Shown: positions 9,348 to 19,496, counted from the first letter of the stretch. The stretch is 64,000 nt of DNA from an uncultured Candidatus Thioglobus sp. (GCA_905618925.1 CAJQTG010000004.1:1-64000), one strand, 5' to 3'. Translations and numbers: made by a program. Notes: a model not told the origin generated them from the letters alone.

Positions 9348-9425
9348 TATTCAAGTCTTTGATTGAGCTACTTTTGTCAAAAAAGGCTAAATTATCCAGC
9401 AAAAAAACTCCTTTATGGAAATCAT

Positions 9426-9725
9426 TTAAGGCAAAACTTTATTGAAAGTTTTAACAACTACGCTGGAATATACGCCAGCAGCAACATAAGGATCAGCGTC
9501 GGCCCAAGAGCGCGCCTCTTTAAGATTTTCAAACTCAGCAACAATAAGCGACCCAGTAAAACCTGCATCACCTGGATCTATTGAGTCAATAGCAGGATGA
9601 GGTCCAGCCAAAATAAGACGATCTTCATCTTTTAATTGATTTAAACGATCAACATGATCGGGCCTAGCGCTCTTACGTTTTTTAAGACTATTCTCTATGT
9701 CTTGAGAAATAATAGCGTACAACAT
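9426..9725 (-). CDS. yciI: YciI family protein
   Basis: A 99-residue dimeric alpha-beta barrel protein of the YCII family. The pattern [13 protein letters not shown] at the start, [21 protein letters not shown] in the middle (with the conserved His and Asp) and [18 protein letters not shown] near the end match E. coli YciI. The family has the ferredoxin-like fold related to muconolactone isomerases; its enzymatic role in most bacteria is not established. It is 9 bases downstream of dapB on the same strand and probably cotranscribed. Confidence 0.85.
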   Translation of the reverse strand: MLYAIISQDIENSLKKRKSARPDHVDRLNQLKDEDRLILAGPHPAIDSIDPGDAGFTGSLIVAEFENLKEARSWADADPYVAAGVYSSVVVKTFNKVLP

Positions 9726-9734
9726 TAAATACTC

Positions 9735-10466
9735 CTAAAGCTCTAAAACATCTTGCATTGAATATAGACCACTCGGCCTATCATGAAGCCAGTTAGCTGC
9801 CCTTACAGCGCCATTTGCATAAATCATTCTAGAAGATGCTTTATGCGTTATTTCAACTCGCTCACCATCCATAAAAAAAGTAACAGTATGATCACCTACA
9901 ACATCGCCACCTCTAATAGATGAAAATCCAATGGTATTTAAATCTCTAGGCTCATCAATACCTTCACGGCCATATACTGAACACTTAGCTAAGTCCCTTC
10001 CAAGTGCATTAGCAACAACCTCACCCATCTTAAGAGCTGTACCTGAAGGCGAATCAACCTTATATCGATGGTGGGTTTCAATAATTTCTATACTAGAATC
10101 TTGCCCAATAACTTTTGCAGAAGTCTCCAATAACTTAAGTGTTAAATTAACTCCAACACTCATATTAGGAGCAAAAACAATTGGTATCTGAGTTGATGCT
10201 TGCTTAATTTCTTCTAGCTCATCATCGCTAAACCCAGTAGTTCCAATGACCATAGCTTTTCCAGAATTTTTACAAATTGAAATGGCCTTCAGGGATGCCT
10301 CTGGTCTTGAGAAGTCAATTAAAACATCGAAATCTTGGAGTGAATCATTAAGGCTATCGCCTTTATCAAAGCCCGCACCTAATGTCGAACTAGTATTTAA
10401 ATTTATAGCTTCAAGAAGGGTTTGCCCCATCTTTCCTTTAGATCCGTTTATTGCAACTCTAGTCAT
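9735..10466 (-). CDS. dapB: 4-hydroxy-tetrahydrodipicolinate reductase
   Basis: DapB reduces 4-hydroxy-tetrahydrodipicolinate with NAD(P)H in lysine and meso-diaminopimelate synthesis, in the cytoplasm. The 243-residue protein has an N-terminal dinucleotide-binding loop GSKGKMGQT, the VIGTTGF strand, [10 protein letters not shown], and the substrate-binding signature [13 protein letters not shown] with the catalytic His and Lys. The C-terminal motif [17 protein letters not shown] is conserved. Its start overlaps the kdsA stop by 8 bases, so the two are translationally coupled although their pathways differ. Confidence 0.95.
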   Translation of the reverse strand: MTRVAINGSKGKMGQTLLEAINLNTSSTLGAGFDKGDSLNDSLQDFDVLIDFSRPEASLKAISICKNSGKAMVIGTTGFSDDELEEIKQASTQIPIVFAPNMSVGVNLTLKLLETSAKVIGQDSSIEIIETHHRYKVDSPSGTALKMGEVVANALGRDLAKCSVYGREGIDEPRDLNTIGFSSIRGGDVVGDHTVTFFMDGERVEITHKASSRMIYANGAVRAANWLHDRPSGLYSMQDVLEL

Positions 10467-11298
10467 TGATAGAATCCTCTAATAAATCATTATTTTTAGT
10501 TACAGCATCAATCTTCTTGAGAGTTTCAAGTAAAGTAAACATTAAGTTCATTGGCATAGAATTAAGACCGTCACTTTTTGCAAGCTTTGGATTTGGATGC
10601 GTCTCCATAAAGACTCCAGAAACACCAACTGCAACAGCAGCTCTAGCTAAAACCGGCACCATTTCTCTTTGCCCACCAGAAGACGCTCCTTCTCCACCAG
10701 GCTGCTGAACAGAATGAGTTGCATCGAAAACAACAGGACAATTTGTTGACCTCATACTTGAAAGACCTCTCATATCTGAAATAAGCGTGTTGTATCCAAA
10801 AGATGTTCCTCTATCGCAAACCATAATCTGTTGATTTCCTGATGCCTTAGCCTTCTCAACAACATTGACCATATCCCAAGGTGCTTGAAATTGCCCTTTC
10901 TTAATATTTACAGGTAGTCCTTGACTACATACATTTTGAATAAAATTAGTTTGCCTTACAAGGAAAGCAGGAGTTTGAAGGACATCAACTACTGAAGAGA
11001 CCTCATCTAGAGGTGAATCTTCATGAACATCAGTTAAAACAGAGACGCCCACTTCAGACTTTACCTTTTCTAAAATACGTAGCCCTTCTTCAATACCCAA
11101 ACCACGAAAGCTATCTGCGCTTGTACGATTGGCCTTGTCATAGGAAGATTTATAGATGAAATTAATATTAAGTTCGCTACAAACTTTTTTTAAATAACTT
11201 GCAGTTTCCATTGCCAAAGACTCTGACTCAACTACGCATGGGCCAGCAATCAAAAAAAATGGGTGATCAATTCCAGCCTGAAAATCTAGTAAATTCAT
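10459..11298 (-). CDS. kdsA: 3-deoxy-8-phosphooctulonate synthase (KDO-8-P synthase)
   Basis: KdsA condenses phosphoenolpyruvate with arabinose 5-phosphate to give KDO-8-phosphate for lipopolysaccharide inner core. The 279-residue TIM-barrel protein begins with [11 protein letters not shown] and has [11 protein letters not shown] (PEP/A5P lysines), [17 protein letters not shown], and [13 protein letters not shown] with catalytic residues. The length and motifs fit the family. KdsB and lpxK lie about 12 kb away, supporting a complete LPS pathway. It diverges from trpC, leaving about 77 bases for two promoters. Confidence 0.95.
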   Translation of the reverse strand: MNLLDFQAGIDHPFFLIAGPCVVESESLAMETASYLKKVCSELNINFIYKSSYDKANRTSADSFRGLGIEEGLRILEKVKSEVGVSVLTDVHEDSPLDEVSSVVDVLQTPAFLVRQTNFIQNVCSQGLPVNIKKGQFQAPWDMVNVVEKAKASGNQQIMVCDRGTSFGYNTLISDMRGLSSMRSTNCPVVFDATHSVQQPGGEGASSGGQREMVPVLARAAVAVGVSGVFMETHPNPKLAKSDGLNSMPMNLMFTLLETLKKIDAVTKNNDLLEDSIND

Positions 11299-11375
11299 GT
11301 ACTTCGCTCATTACTTAAATATATACGTAAATTATATTCGTTTAAAATAAGCATTGTTATAAATTCATTAAAACC

Positions 11376-12176
11376 ATGGCACAAAAAACACCCGACATAC
11401 TTAAAAAAATTGTTGCTCGAAAGCAAGAAGAAATAGCAGAGTCAATAAAGCGGCTTCCAATTGAAAGAATGATTGAGCTAGCAAATAGTGCAGATACTCC
11501 TCGAGGTTTCTTTAATTCATTAAACAAAAAAGTAATAGAACGCCAAAGTGGAATAATTGCCGAAATTAAAAAAGCTTCTCCAAGCAAAGGTATTTTAAGA
11601 GAAAATTTTGAGCCCGTAGAAATTGCAAAAAGCTATGAAGATGGAGGTGCAAGCTGCCTTTCTATATTGACGGATCGTGACTTTTTTCAAGGTGACCCTT
11701 TGTATTTGATAAAAGCGCGAGCTGCAGTTTCAATACCAGTTATTCGTAAAGACTTTATTATTGAGCCATATCAAGTCTATGAATCAAGAGCAATGGGCGC
11801 AGATTGTATTTTACTAATTGTGTCTTGCCTAGAGGATGATGAAATCAAACATTTAAGCGATCTTGCTTCATCCCTCAATATGGATGTATTAGTTGAAGCT
11901 CATGATTTAAATGAACTTCGTCGAGCTCTAAAATTAGACTTGCTAATGATTGGAATTAATAATAGAAATCTTCGAAACTTTGAAGTTAGCCTTCAAACCA
12001 CCATTGACTTGCTTAGTGAAATTAGCGATGATAAACTTGTGATAACTGAATCAGGTATTACTTCTAAGGCTGATGTAGAATTGATGCACCAGAATGATGT
12101 ATTTGGTTTTTTAATTGGCGAGGCGTTTATGAAGCACTCAAACCCTGGCCAAAAACTTAAGGAGTTTTTTGAATGA
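11376..12176 (+). CDS. trpC: Indole-3-glycerol phosphate synthase
   Basis: TrpC converts carboxyphenylaminodeoxyribulose phosphate into indole-3-glycerol phosphate in tryptophan synthesis. The 266-residue TIM barrel shows AEIKKASPSKGIL (catalytic lysine), ASCLSILTDRDFFQG, VIRKDFIIEPYQVYESRAMGADCILLI, IGINNRNL and ESGI near the phosphate site. It is a monofunctional version, not fused to TrpF. No other trp gene is in the window. The last bases overlap the start of the OsmC-like gene (ATGA). Confidence 0.95.
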   Translation: MAQKTPDILKKIVARKQEEIAESIKRLPIERMIELANSADTPRGFFNSLNKKVIERQSGIIAEIKKASPSKGILRENFEPVEIAKSYEDGGASCLSILTDRDFFQGDPLYLIKARAAVSIPVIRKDFIIEPYQVYESRAMGADCILLIVSCLEDDEIKHLSDLASSLNMDVLVEAHDLNELRRALKLDLLMIGINNRNLRNFEVSLQTTIDLLSEISDDKLVITESGITSKADVELMHQNDVFGFLIGEAFMKHSNPGQKLKEFFE

Positions 12177-12586
12177 ATCTTTCTGTAAATTGGGTTGATG
12201 GCATGCTAATGGTTGGTAAATCTCATAGTGGTCATTCTATTACGATGGATGGTCCAACAGAGATTGGTGGTGAGAATCTAGGTGTTAGACCGATGGAAAT
12301 GCTTCTACTTGGATTAGCAGGGTGCACTATGATTGATGTTGTTACAACCCTTAAAAAAATGCGTCAAGACCTGTCCCATTGTGAAACCAAGATTAGTGCT
12401 GAAAGAGCAAATGAGCATCCAAAAGTTTTTACTGATATACATATTCACTTTATTGTTAAAGGCAAAAATATAGATTCAAAAAAAGTTGATAAAGCAATTA
12501 CACTTTCAGCTGAAAAATATTGTTCTGCATCAATCATGCTAGGGAAAACCACAAAGATAACTCATGATTTTGAAGTCAATGAATAA
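12173..12586 (+). CDS. OsmC/YhfA-type peroxiredoxin-like protein
   Basis: A 137-residue OsmC-family protein. The first conserved cysteine lies in LLGLAGCTMIDVVTTLKK and the second in EKYCSASIML, the thiol pair used by OsmC/Ohr proteins to reduce organic hydroperoxides. The GGENLGVRPMEMLL stretch resembles the YhfA branch, whose role is less clear than OsmC. Its start overlaps trpC by 4 bases (ATGA), so it is coupled to it. The family is certain; the substrate is not. Confidence 0.85.
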   Translation: MNLSVNWVDGMLMVGKSHSGHSITMDGPTEIGGENLGVRPMEMLLLGLAGCTMIDVVTTLKKMRQDLSHCETKISAERANEHPKVFTDIHIHFIVKGKNIDSKKVDKAITLSAEKYCSASIMLGKTTKITHDFEVNE

Positions 12587-12635
12587 TATTTGATTAAACC
12601 GTTATTACTAAAATACTCATTTAAAATAATTCCAG

Positions 12636-12641
12636 TATAAT
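12636..12641 (+). promoter_or_regulatory. Likely -10 box of the tRNA-Ser promoter
   Basis: A perfect TATAAT lies 11 bases before the mature tRNA 5' end, which places a transcription start almost at the tRNA. No strong -35 hexamer is recognisable about 17 bases further upstream. Confidence 0.45.
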
Positions 12642-12652
12642 ATGCCTTCTTC

Positions 12653-12744
12653 GGAGAGATGGCCGAGTGGCTGAAGGCGCTCCCCTGCTAAGGGAGTATA
12701 GGCTTTAACTCCTATCGAGGGTTCGAATCCCTCTCTCTCCGCCA
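12653..12744 (+). tRNA. tRNA-Ser (anticodon GCU), CCA encoded
   Basis: The 5' GGAGAGA pairs with the 3' TCTCTCC, followed by discriminator G and an encoded CCA. The anticodon arm CTCCC-CTGCTAA-GGGAG presents GCT, which reads AGC/AGU serine codons. A long variable arm (about ATAGGCTTTAACTCCTAT) confirms a class II serine tRNA, and the T arm carries GGTTCGAATCC. It lies between an OsmC-like gene and phrB. Confidence 0.95.
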
Positions 12745-12760
12745 TAATATTGAACGCTCT

Positions 12761-14185
12761 ATGAATACACCTAAAGTTATCCATTGGTTTCGTCAAGACC
12801 TTAGGTTATCAGACAACCCTGCACTCTTTGAGGCGGCAAAAAATAGCTCAATACTTCCTATCTATATTCTGGATGACATAAATCCAAAAGAACTTATTGT
12901 GGGAGCTGCAAGTCGATTTTGGCTGCATCACTCTTTAAATTCTCTTAACAAAAGCTTAGATCAAAACTTATCAATTTATCATGGGGAGCCCCTTGAGATA
13001 ATATTGGAAATTACTGATCGACTGAACATTAAAGAAATATATTGGAATCGTTGTTATGAGCCATGGCGCATAAAACGGGATACTCAAATCAAAAAAGAAC
13101 TGGAATCTAAGGGTATTAAGGTAAATACTTTAAATGGCTCGTTGCTTTGGGAACCCTGGACAATAAAGAAAGGCGATGGGACTCCATATAAAGTTTTTAC
13201 GCCATACTTTCGAAAGGGATGTCTTTTATCTGACGAGCCTCGTAAACCAATTTCTACCCCTATAAATCCAGATTTTTTTCATGATAATAATAGTTTAAAA
13301 GATATTAATGCTTTGTCTTTATTGCCATCCACTAAATGGGATATTAAAATGAAATCATTTTGGAATATTGGCGAAATTGGAGCAAATAACCGATTAACAG
13401 AATTCTTAAATAATGGAGTTGAAAATTATAAAGAAGGTCGAAACATTCCATCAAAACCTTTTGTTTCTAGGCTATCACCTCACCTTCATTTTGGTGAGAT
13501 TTCTCCAAATCAAGCTTGGCATGCTGCAAAGCAAAAAGGTGATGATACTAATATTGATCACTTCTGTAGCGAGCTGGGTTGGCGTGAATTTTCATATACT
13601 CAGCTCTACTTTAACCCAGAGCTTCCAAAAAAGAATCTCCAATCAAAGTTTGATCTATTCCCTTGGGACAAAGATGAGAAAAAATTAATTGCTTGGCAAA
13701 AAGGTCAAACTGGAATACCTATGGTTGATGCAGGCATGAGGGAGTTATGGATTACTGGTGCAATGCATAACCGTGTAAGAATGGTTGTAGGTTCATTTTT
13801 AGTTAAAAATCTTCTACTTCATTGGCATCATGGTGAGCGATGGTTTTGGGACTGTTTAGTAGATGCAGATTTAGCTAGCAATAGTGCAAGTTGGCAATGG
13901 ATTGCAGGTTGTGGTGCAGATGCAGCGCCCTACTTTAGAATTTTTAACCCAGTCACACAGGGGCAAAAGTTCGACTCGGATGGGGAATATATTCGTAAAT
14001 ACATCCCTGAAATAAGTGAGCTGCCAAACAAATACTTATTTAATCCTTGGGAAGCGCCCCAAGAAGAATTAGATAGGGCTGGAGTTGTTATTGGAAAAGA
14101 CTATCCAAAGCCTATTATAGATTTAAAATTATCTCGCCAGAATGCACTTGAAGCGTTTAAATCTTTAAAAAAAGTGGATGATTAA
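12761..14185 (+). CDS. phrB: Deoxyribodipyrimidine photo-lyase (class I CPD photolyase)
   Basis: PhrB uses blue light and reduced FAD to split cyclobutane pyrimidine dimers. The 474-residue protein starts with the antenna-domain segment IHWFRQDLRLSDNPALFEAA and ends with the FAD-binding domain: ELGWREFSYTQLYFNP, GMRELWITGAMHNRVRMVVGSFLVKN, WHHGERWFWDCLVDADLASN and WQWIAGCGADAAPYFRIFNP, including tryptophans of the electron-transfer chain and the NP motif. The length matches E. coli PhrB. A photolyase fits life in sunlit surface water. It follows the tRNA gene by 16 bases. Confidence 0.95.
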   Translation: MNTPKVIHWFRQDLRLSDNPALFEAAKNSSILPIYILDDINPKELIVGAASRFWLHHSLNSLNKSLDQNLSIYHGEPLEIILEITDRLNIKEIYWNRCYEPWRIKRDTQIKKELESKGIKVNTLNGSLLWEPWTIKKGDGTPYKVFTPYFRKGCLLSDEPRKPISTPINPDFFHDNNSLKDINALSLLPSTKWDIKMKSFWNIGEIGANNRLTEFLNNGVENYKEGRNIPSKPFVSRLSPHLHFGEISPNQAWHAAKQKGDDTNIDHFCSELGWREFSYTQLYFNPELPKKNLQSKFDLFPWDKDEKKLIAWQKGQTGIPMVDAGMRELWITGAMHNRVRMVVGSFLVKNLLLHWHHGERWFWDCLVDADLASNSASWQWIAGCGADAAPYFRIFNPVTQGQKFDSDGEYIRKYIPEISELPNKYLFNPWEAPQEELDRAGVVIGKDYPKPIIDLKLSRQNALEAFKSLKKVDD

Positions 14186-14208
14186 TAACCAAAGCTCTGT
14201 TAAAGCCC

Positions 14209-15117
14209 CTACTCTAAAAAATCACTAACTGACTGACTCCAATCAGGGTGAATGTGTTTGTCCCAATAACTCTGATGAAGTATTCTGGTAATTTTTCCAG
14301 GGACACCTTTGCCAACTAATTTATTATTTATTCTTGTAATTGGCATTATTCCACCCGCTGTTGAAGTTGCAAAAACTTCATTTGAATCTTGAAGCTTTTC
14401 TAATGATATTGAGCTTAACTGAAAAGGAATGCCTAATTCTTTTGCTAAATCAAGAACTGTTTGCCTAGTTATGCCTTCTAAAACCCCCTGATTAGGAGAA
14501 TGAAGCCCATCCTTATCTACACAAAAAATATTAAAACCTGGCCCTTCAGAAATATTATTTTCTTCATCCACAAGGATTACCGTGTCATGATCTAAGTCAT
14601 AAGCTTCATACATTCCACTTACCAAATCAAGCCAGTGATAATTTTTAATTCTTGAATCAATAGAATTAGTTGGTATTCTCCTTCTAGCACTTACTAAAAC
14701 GTCCAATCCTTTCTCAAAATCTTCGGGCTTCAGAATCCAGCCAAATGGAACAGCAAAAGCAATAAACCGAGGCTTAGATTTGCGTGGATCTCTGTCAAAT
14801 TTAGGGGACATTCCTCTAGTCTGAATCATTTCTACATAGACATCATCCAGTCCAGATCGATGGACACAACCAGCAAGTATTTTTTTAAGCTCATCACGGC
14901 TAACTATACAAGGCATTCTTAATTTTTCTGTTGATTCAAAAAATCTGTCAATATGCTTATCTAAGCGAAAAAAACGACCTTTCCAAACATGAACAACATC
15001 ATAAGTTGCATCAGACCTTAAAAATCCCCAATCTAAAATCGGAATACGAGCTTCAGATAGTTGAATGAATTCACCATTCAACCAGGCCGCTCCTTTTGGA
15101 AAAATATCTTCTTCCAA
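14209..15117 (-). CDS. Class IV PLP-dependent aminotransferase
   Basis: A 302-residue fold-type IV aminotransferase of the IlvE / D-alanine aminotransferase group. The PLP-binding lysine lies in SRIKNYHWLDLV, the conserved glutamate region is NNISEGPGFNIF, and the cofactor-phosphate loop is ATSTAGGIMPIT. The N-terminal GAAWLNGEFIQLSEARIPILDWGFLRSDATYDVVHVW is typical. The arginine and glycine pattern does not resemble 4-amino-4-deoxychorismate lyase clearly, so branched-chain or D-amino-acid transamination is possible. It precedes no obvious pathway partner; upp lies 6 bases upstream on the same strand. Confidence 0.8.
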   Translation of the reverse strand: MEEDIFPKGAAWLNGEFIQLSEARIPILDWGFLRSDATYDVVHVWKGRFFRLDKHIDRFFESTEKLRMPCIVSRDELKKILAGCVHRSGLDDVYVEMIQTRGMSPKFDRDPRKSKPRFIAFAVPFGWILKPEDFEKGLDVLVSARRRIPTNSIDSRIKNYHWLDLVSGMYEAYDLDHDTVILVDEENNISEGPGFNIFCVDKDGLHSPNQGVLEGITRQTVLDLAKELGIPFQLSSISLEKLQDSNEVFATSTAGGIMPITRINNKLVGKGVPGKITRILHQSYWDKHIHPDWSQSVSDFLE

Positions 15118-15123
15118 GATTAT

Positions 15124-15753
15124 TTACTTAGTTCCAAAAATCTTATCACCAGCATCTCCTAACCCCGGAAGAATATAGCCCTGCTCATTCAAAGAGTCAT
15201 CTATTGCAGCTATAAAAAGATCTACATCAGGATGAAGTTTAGTTACCCTTTCTAACCCCTCAGGAGAGGCGACTAGAAATAAACCAATAATTTTTTTGCA
15301 ACCTTTCTGCTTTAGTAGGTCAATTGTAGCAAGGAGTGTTCCTCCAGTTGCCAGCATAGGATCAATAATTAAGGCAGTTCTTTGATCAATATCTGTAATA
15401 ACTTTATCAAAGTATGCAACCGGATTTAAAGTTTCCTCGTCTCTGTAAAGACCAACGACACTTACTTTAGCATTTGGCACTAAAGTCAATACACCATCAA
15501 GCATTCCCAAGCCAGCTCGCAAAATAGGAACAATTGATAATTTTTTTCCAGATAACATTTGAGTTTTGATTGGTTCTCCTTGCCAGCCATTAATTTCACG
15601 GTCTTCGAGTGGTAAATTCCGGGTAGCTTCATATGTCAATAGACTTGCAACTTCATTAGCTAGTTCGCGAAATTGTTTTGTGCTAATTCCATGTTGCCTA
15701 AGTAAGGCAATCTTATGGGCTAAAAGAGGGTGTTTTATTGCATTTAGTGGCAT
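15124..15753 (-). CDS. upp: Uracil phosphoribosyltransferase
   Basis: Upp salvages uracil with PRPP to make UMP. The 209-residue protein has the [18 protein letters not shown] segment, the PRPP-binding loop [19 protein letters not shown], and the C-terminal uracil-binding [16 protein letters not shown]. All are diagnostic and the length equals that of E. coli Upp (208). It sits 6 bases upstream of the class IV aminotransferase on the same strand and diverges from the Gfo/Idh/MocA gene across a 129-base gap. Confidence 0.96.
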   Translation of the reverse strand: MPLNAIKHPLLAHKIALLRQHGISTKQFRELANEVASLLTYEATRNLPLEDREINGWQGEPIKTQMLSGKKLSIVPILRAGLGMLDGVLTLVPNAKVSVVGLYRDEETLNPVAYFDKVITDIDQRTALIIDPMLATGGTLLATIDLLKQKGCKKIIGLFLVASPEGLERVTKLHPDVDLFIAAIDDSLNEQGYILPGLGDAGDKIFGTK

Positions 15754-15882
15754 TGATATTCCTTCAAAAAAAACTTATTAAGAAACTAATTTTACATGTT
15801 AAAACAATTTGTAATATTTTTCTAAAAATCATATAAAAAGAACAAGTATTATTAGCTCTTCATTAAAAAATAAAGGGTTTAA

Positions 15883-16824
15883 ATGAAATTTGGAATTTTA
15901 GGTGAAGCAAAAATTGCTCGCGAACATGTTGTTCCAGCAATATTAGCTGCAGGACATGAAGTTACCCATGTTGGAAGAAGAAATCCTGGTCAAGTGCCAT
16001 TACCAAGTATCTATAAAGATGCTAGTGAGACAGACTATGAAGCCCTCCTATCAGAACCATCAATAGATGCAATTTATAACCCACTCCCAAATCATCTGCA
16101 TGTTCCCTATTCTATTCAAGCACTCAAATTAGGAAAGCATGTTCTTTGTGAAAAACCTGTTGCACTTAACCTTGATGAATTAATTAAACTAGAAGCAGCA
16201 GCCAAAGAAACTGGTGCATTTTTCTATGAAGCTTATATGGTTAGAAGTCACCCTCAATGGAATTGGCTTAAAAAACTTGATATTGGAAAATATCAGTCAT
16301 CTCATTTTATTTTTAGCTACCCTCAGCAGCCTACAGGCAACTACCGTAATCGTGCAGTAGATGGTGGTGGCCCATTATACGACATTGGTTGTTATGCAAT
16401 ATTGTCAGGCTGTTTACTTTTTAAAGGTGGGCCTGAAGTTGTCTCGGCAACTGCAATAATGAATGATAGCTTCGATGTAGAAAAGCAAGTAGATGCAACC
16501 CTCAAATGGCCAAATGGTGAAACTCTTAGTTTTACTGTTTCAGGTAGTGCTGCACTATGTCAAACATTGACGGTATTAGGTTCAGATGGCTGGGCAAAAC
16601 TAAATGTGCCCGTTAACCCACCTGAAATAACTCATGCCTACTGGTCTAATGGGGGATTACAAGAAGGTAATAAAGTTAGTTTTCCACCTTGTAACCAATA
16701 CAAACTTATGGTGGATGACTTTGTAGCTCTTGCAGAATCAGGATCAAAATCTGACTTCTCAATTTCACGCATTGTTACTAAAGCTATAAATGAGATTCAA
16801 CAAGCAGCAGGATTAAGCATATAA
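15883..16824 (+). CDS. Gfo/Idh/MocA family oxidoreductase
   Basis: A 313-residue NAD(P)-dependent oxidoreductase. The N-terminal Rossmann domain starts GILGEAKIAREHVVPAI, and the family EKP motif appears as HVLCEKPVALNLDEL with the catalytic lysine. The C-terminal domain contains DGGGPLYDIGCYAI, where the conserved Asp and His-like positions sit. Such enzymes act on sugars, inositols or related polyols. The gene has its own spacing on both sides, so no pathway is indicated. Confidence 0.85.
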   Translation: MKFGILGEAKIAREHVVPAILAAGHEVTHVGRRNPGQVPLPSIYKDASETDYEALLSEPSIDAIYNPLPNHLHVPYSIQALKLGKHVLCEKPVALNLDELIKLEAAAKETGAFFYEAYMVRSHPQWNWLKKLDIGKYQSSHFIFSYPQQPTGNYRNRAVDGGGPLYDIGCYAILSGCLLFKGGPEVVSATAIMNDSFDVEKQVDATLKWPNGETLSFTVSGSAALCQTLTVLGSDGWAKLNVPVNPPEITHAYWSNGGLQEGNKVSFPPCNQYKLMVDDFVALAESGSKSDFSISRIVTKAINEIQQAAGLSI

Positions 16825-16900
16825 ATAATTCATCTAAAATTGAAAAGAATACTGAGCGATATACCATTATTTTTACTATCTCATGGTATCTTATAACGCT

Positions 16901-17683
16901 ATGAAAAAAGACACTCCATTTACAATAGCAGGCAGAACTTTTAACTCTAGACTCCTTGTTGGTTCTGGAAAATATAAAGATCTAGAGGAAACTAAATTAG
17001 CCACTGAAGCATCTGGCTCAGAAATTATTACTGTGGCAATTCGCCGTGTAAATATTGGTCAAAATCCAAATGAAGAAAGCCTTCTTGATGCTATATCACC
17101 TAAAAAATATACTATTCTTCCAAATACTGCCGGCTGTTACAACGCAAAAGATGCAGTTAGAACTCTACTTCTAGCGAGAGAATTGTTGGATGGGCATAAC
17201 CTGGTTAAATTAGAGGTTCTGGGTGATGAAAAAACACTTTATCCTAACATTGTAGAAACTCTTGAAGCATCTAAAATACTAATAAAAGAAGGTTTTGATA
17301 TTATGGTTTATACTTCGGATGATCCTATAGTAGCTAAAGAACTTGAAAATATTGGTTGCTGTGCAATTATGCCGTTAGCTTCTCTTATTGGATCAGGTCA
17401 AGGAATTGCAAATCCTTTTAATATTAAGTTAATTAAAGATCAAGCCAACGTTCCCGTCCTAGTTGATGCTGGGATTGGCTGCGCAAGTGATGCTGCTGAA
17501 GCAATGGAACTTGGGTGTGACGGCGTACTTATGAATTCTGCAATTGCAAATGCAGAAAACCCTATACTGATGGCAAGTGCAATGAAGCATGCTATTATAT
17601 CTGGGCGTGAATCCTATCTTGCAGGCAGAATGATTAAGAAAAGTTATGCAAGTGCTTCATCACCTATGGAAAATTTAATATAG
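16901..17683 (+). CDS. thiG: Thiazole synthase
   Basis: ThiG assembles the thiazole phosphate ring of thiamine from deoxyxylulose 5-phosphate, dehydroglycine and the sulfur carried by ThiS thiocarboxylate. Motifs: [23 protein letters not shown] with the Schiff-base lysine, [29 protein letters not shown] and [32 protein letters not shown] place the start at the ATG beginning [12 protein letters not shown] because homologues begin there; an ATG six codons upstream (16883) is also possible. The sulfur carrier gene thiS is about 32 kb away in this window instead of adjacent. Confidence 0.94.
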   Translation: MKKDTPFTIAGRTFNSRLLVGSGKYKDLEETKLATEASGSEIITVAIRRVNIGQNPNEESLLDAISPKKYTILPNTAGCYNAKDAVRTLLLARELLDGHNLVKLEVLGDEKTLYPNIVETLEASKILIKEGFDIMVYTSDDPIVAKELENIGCCAIMPLASLIGSGQGIANPFNIKLIKDQANVPVLVDAGIGCASDAAEAMELGCDGVLMNSAIANAENPILMASAMKHAIISGRESYLAGRMIKKSYASASSPMENLI

Positions 17684-17701
17684 CCTTAAGATGTTAATGC
17701 A

Positions 17702-18811
17702 ATGAACTTCTCAAAAAAAATAAGTGATATTGAGCAGAATCACTTATTACGTTTAAGAAGAATTGCTAATAGTGCCCAGGGTGCTATTATGGAAATTGAT
17801 GGCAAGAAAATTGTGAATTTTTGCTCAAATGATTATCTATCTCTAGCCAATCATCCTAAAATTAAAGAGGCACTAATTGAAGGAGTAAAGCTATATGGAG
17901 TTGGATCAGGAGCGTCTCATCTAGTAAGTGGTCACTCAAAATCACATCATATATTTGAAGAATCATTAGCTGAGCATACTGGCCAGCAAAGAGCATTGCT
18001 TTTTTCATCAGGCTATAGCGCAAATCTAGGAATATTTTCTGCTCTAAGGGATGAAATAAAATGGTCACTTCAAGATAAATTAAATCATGCATCATTAATC
18101 GATGGCTCAAGACTTATTGACCTTCCACTTCAAAGGTATCTCCATAAAAATCTTGTCTCACTTCAAAAGAAATTAAAAAATCAAACTGGTCCTGGTCTTG
18201 TTGTAACTGATCATATTTTTAGTATGGATGGAGACGAGGCAGATATTTCAGAAATTGATAAAATTCTAAACCAAACTGATGCAATATTAATGCAAGATGA
18301 TGCTCATGGATTTGGCGTTTTTAACTCAACAATCCCTAAGCATTCTATTTACATGGCTACGCTAGGAAAATCTGCTGGTGTTATGGGGGCTTTTGTAGCT
18401 GGAGATGATGACTTTATAGAATTTTTAATCCAAAAATCAAGGCCATATACCTACACTACTGCCATCCCCCCTAGTTTTTGTCATGCAGGCCTTATGAGCC
18501 TTGAGTTAATTAAAAAGGGTGAGCAAAAAAATAAGTTATTAGCTAATATTAGTCACTTTAAGAATATTTATAGGCAGTTAGATCTTCAATTTGAAGAATC
18601 TGATAGTGCAATTCAACCGCTTATTGTAGGCTCAAGTAATAAAGCTCTCAAGCTAAGTAACAAGCTATTTGATGAAGGTTTTTTTGTTAGCGCTATTCGG
18701 CCTCCTACAGTTCCTCCTAACACCGCCCGACTTCGATTTACATTATCAGCGGGTCATAGTGAAAAGCAAATTGAAATACTTTTAAAAAAGGTACATGATG
18801 TTATGGCATAA
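17702..18811 (+). CDS. bioF: 8-amino-7-oxononanoate synthase
   Basis: BioF joins pimeloyl-ACP and alanine in biotin synthesis, using PLP. The 369-residue protein contains NFCSNDYLSLANHPKI, GVGSGASHLVSGHSKSHHIFEESLAE, the PLP-ring aspartate segment DDAHGFGVF and the PLP lysine in ATLGKSAGVMGAF. Length is slightly below the usual 385. It overlaps bioH by 17 bases, so the two are coupled. The biotin made is needed by the OadA biotinyl domain encoded about 12 kb away. Confidence 0.95.
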   Translation: MNFSKKISDIEQNHLLRLRRIANSAQGAIMEIDGKKIVNFCSNDYLSLANHPKIKEALIEGVKLYGVGSGASHLVSGHSKSHHIFEESLAEHTGQQRALLFSSGYSANLGIFSALRDEIKWSLQDKLNHASLIDGSRLIDLPLQRYLHKNLVSLQKKLKNQTGPGLVVTDHIFSMDGDEADISEIDKILNQTDAILMQDDAHGFGVFNSTIPKHSIYMATLGKSAGVMGAFVAGDDDFIEFLIQKSRPYTYTTAIPPSFCHAGLMSLELIKKGEQKNKLLANISHFKNIYRQLDLQFEESDSAIQPLIVGSSNKALKLSNKLFDEGFFVSAIRPPTVPPNTARLRFTLSAGHSEKQIEILLKKVHDVMA

Positions 18812-19496
18812 AACTGTAGGCGATGGCCCAAGTCTAGTTTTATTACATGGATGGGCCTTTAATAGCGATATATTTCAAAGCTTGATAGATAAATATAAGG
18901 CAAACTATCGAATAACAGTTATTGACCTTCCTGGTCACGGAAGAAGTAGAGATATAGATGGAAATATCGAAAACTGGTGCAATGAACTAACTAAATTAAT
19001 CCCAGAGCAATCAATCTTACTTGGTTGGTCTTTAGGTGGCTTACTTTCAACCTATATTGCAAGTCAAATTAAGATTAGCAAGTTAATTCTAGTTGCCGCA
19101 ACACCCTGTCTTGTAAATAATAAAAACTGGAAATATGGAATAAGTAGTGAGGTATTTGATCAATTTGCAATTAATTTAAAAAATGATAGTACTAAATCAC
19201 TCAAACGTTTCGTAAGCCTTCAAAGCAAAGACAAGTCTCAACTTCAAGAGCTTTACAAATCAATTCAAAAATATCCAGCCTCACATAGTGCGCTAAATAC
19301 TGGATTAGAAATAATCATTAATTCTGACTTGCGAGATATTTATAAAGATATTGCAGTACCTAAAACTACTATCCTTGGCTCACTTGATACTCTAGTTCCA
19401 GTAAAAATTAAAGAATGGTATGAGGCAGTTGGCTCACAAACCTCTATTATTCGCTCTGGTCATCTTCCTTTTATTGATAAAGACTTTAAACTTTAA
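18795..19496 (+). CDS. bioH: Pimeloyl-ACP methyl ester carboxylesterase
   Basis: BioH removes the methyl ester from pimeloyl-ACP methyl ester, ending the disguised fatty-acid phase of biotin synthesis. The 233-residue alpha/beta hydrolase has LVLLHGWAFNSDIF (oxyanion region), the nucleophile elbow GWSLGGL, an Asp in LGSLDTLVPV and a His in RSGHLPFID. Overlap with bioF supports the biotin role rather than a general esterase. The C-terminus is a little shorter than E. coli BioH (256). Two adjacent ATGs are possible starts. Confidence 0.88.
   Translation: MMLWHKTVGDGPSLVLLHGWAFNSDIFQSLIDKYKANYRITVIDLPGHGRSRDIDGNIENWCNELTKLIPEQSILLGWSLGGLLSTYIASQIKISKLILVAATPCLVNNKNWKYGISSEVFDQFAINLKNDSTKSLKRFVSLQSKDKSQLQELYKSIQKYPASHSALNTGLEIIINSDLRDIYKDIAVPKTTILGSLDTLVPVKIKEWYEAVGSQTSIIRSGHLPFIDKDFKL

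Noticed and set aside
16825-16900. TPP riboswitch before thiG
   Set aside because: The 76-base gap is too short and lacks the CUGAGA and related conserved thi-box pieces.
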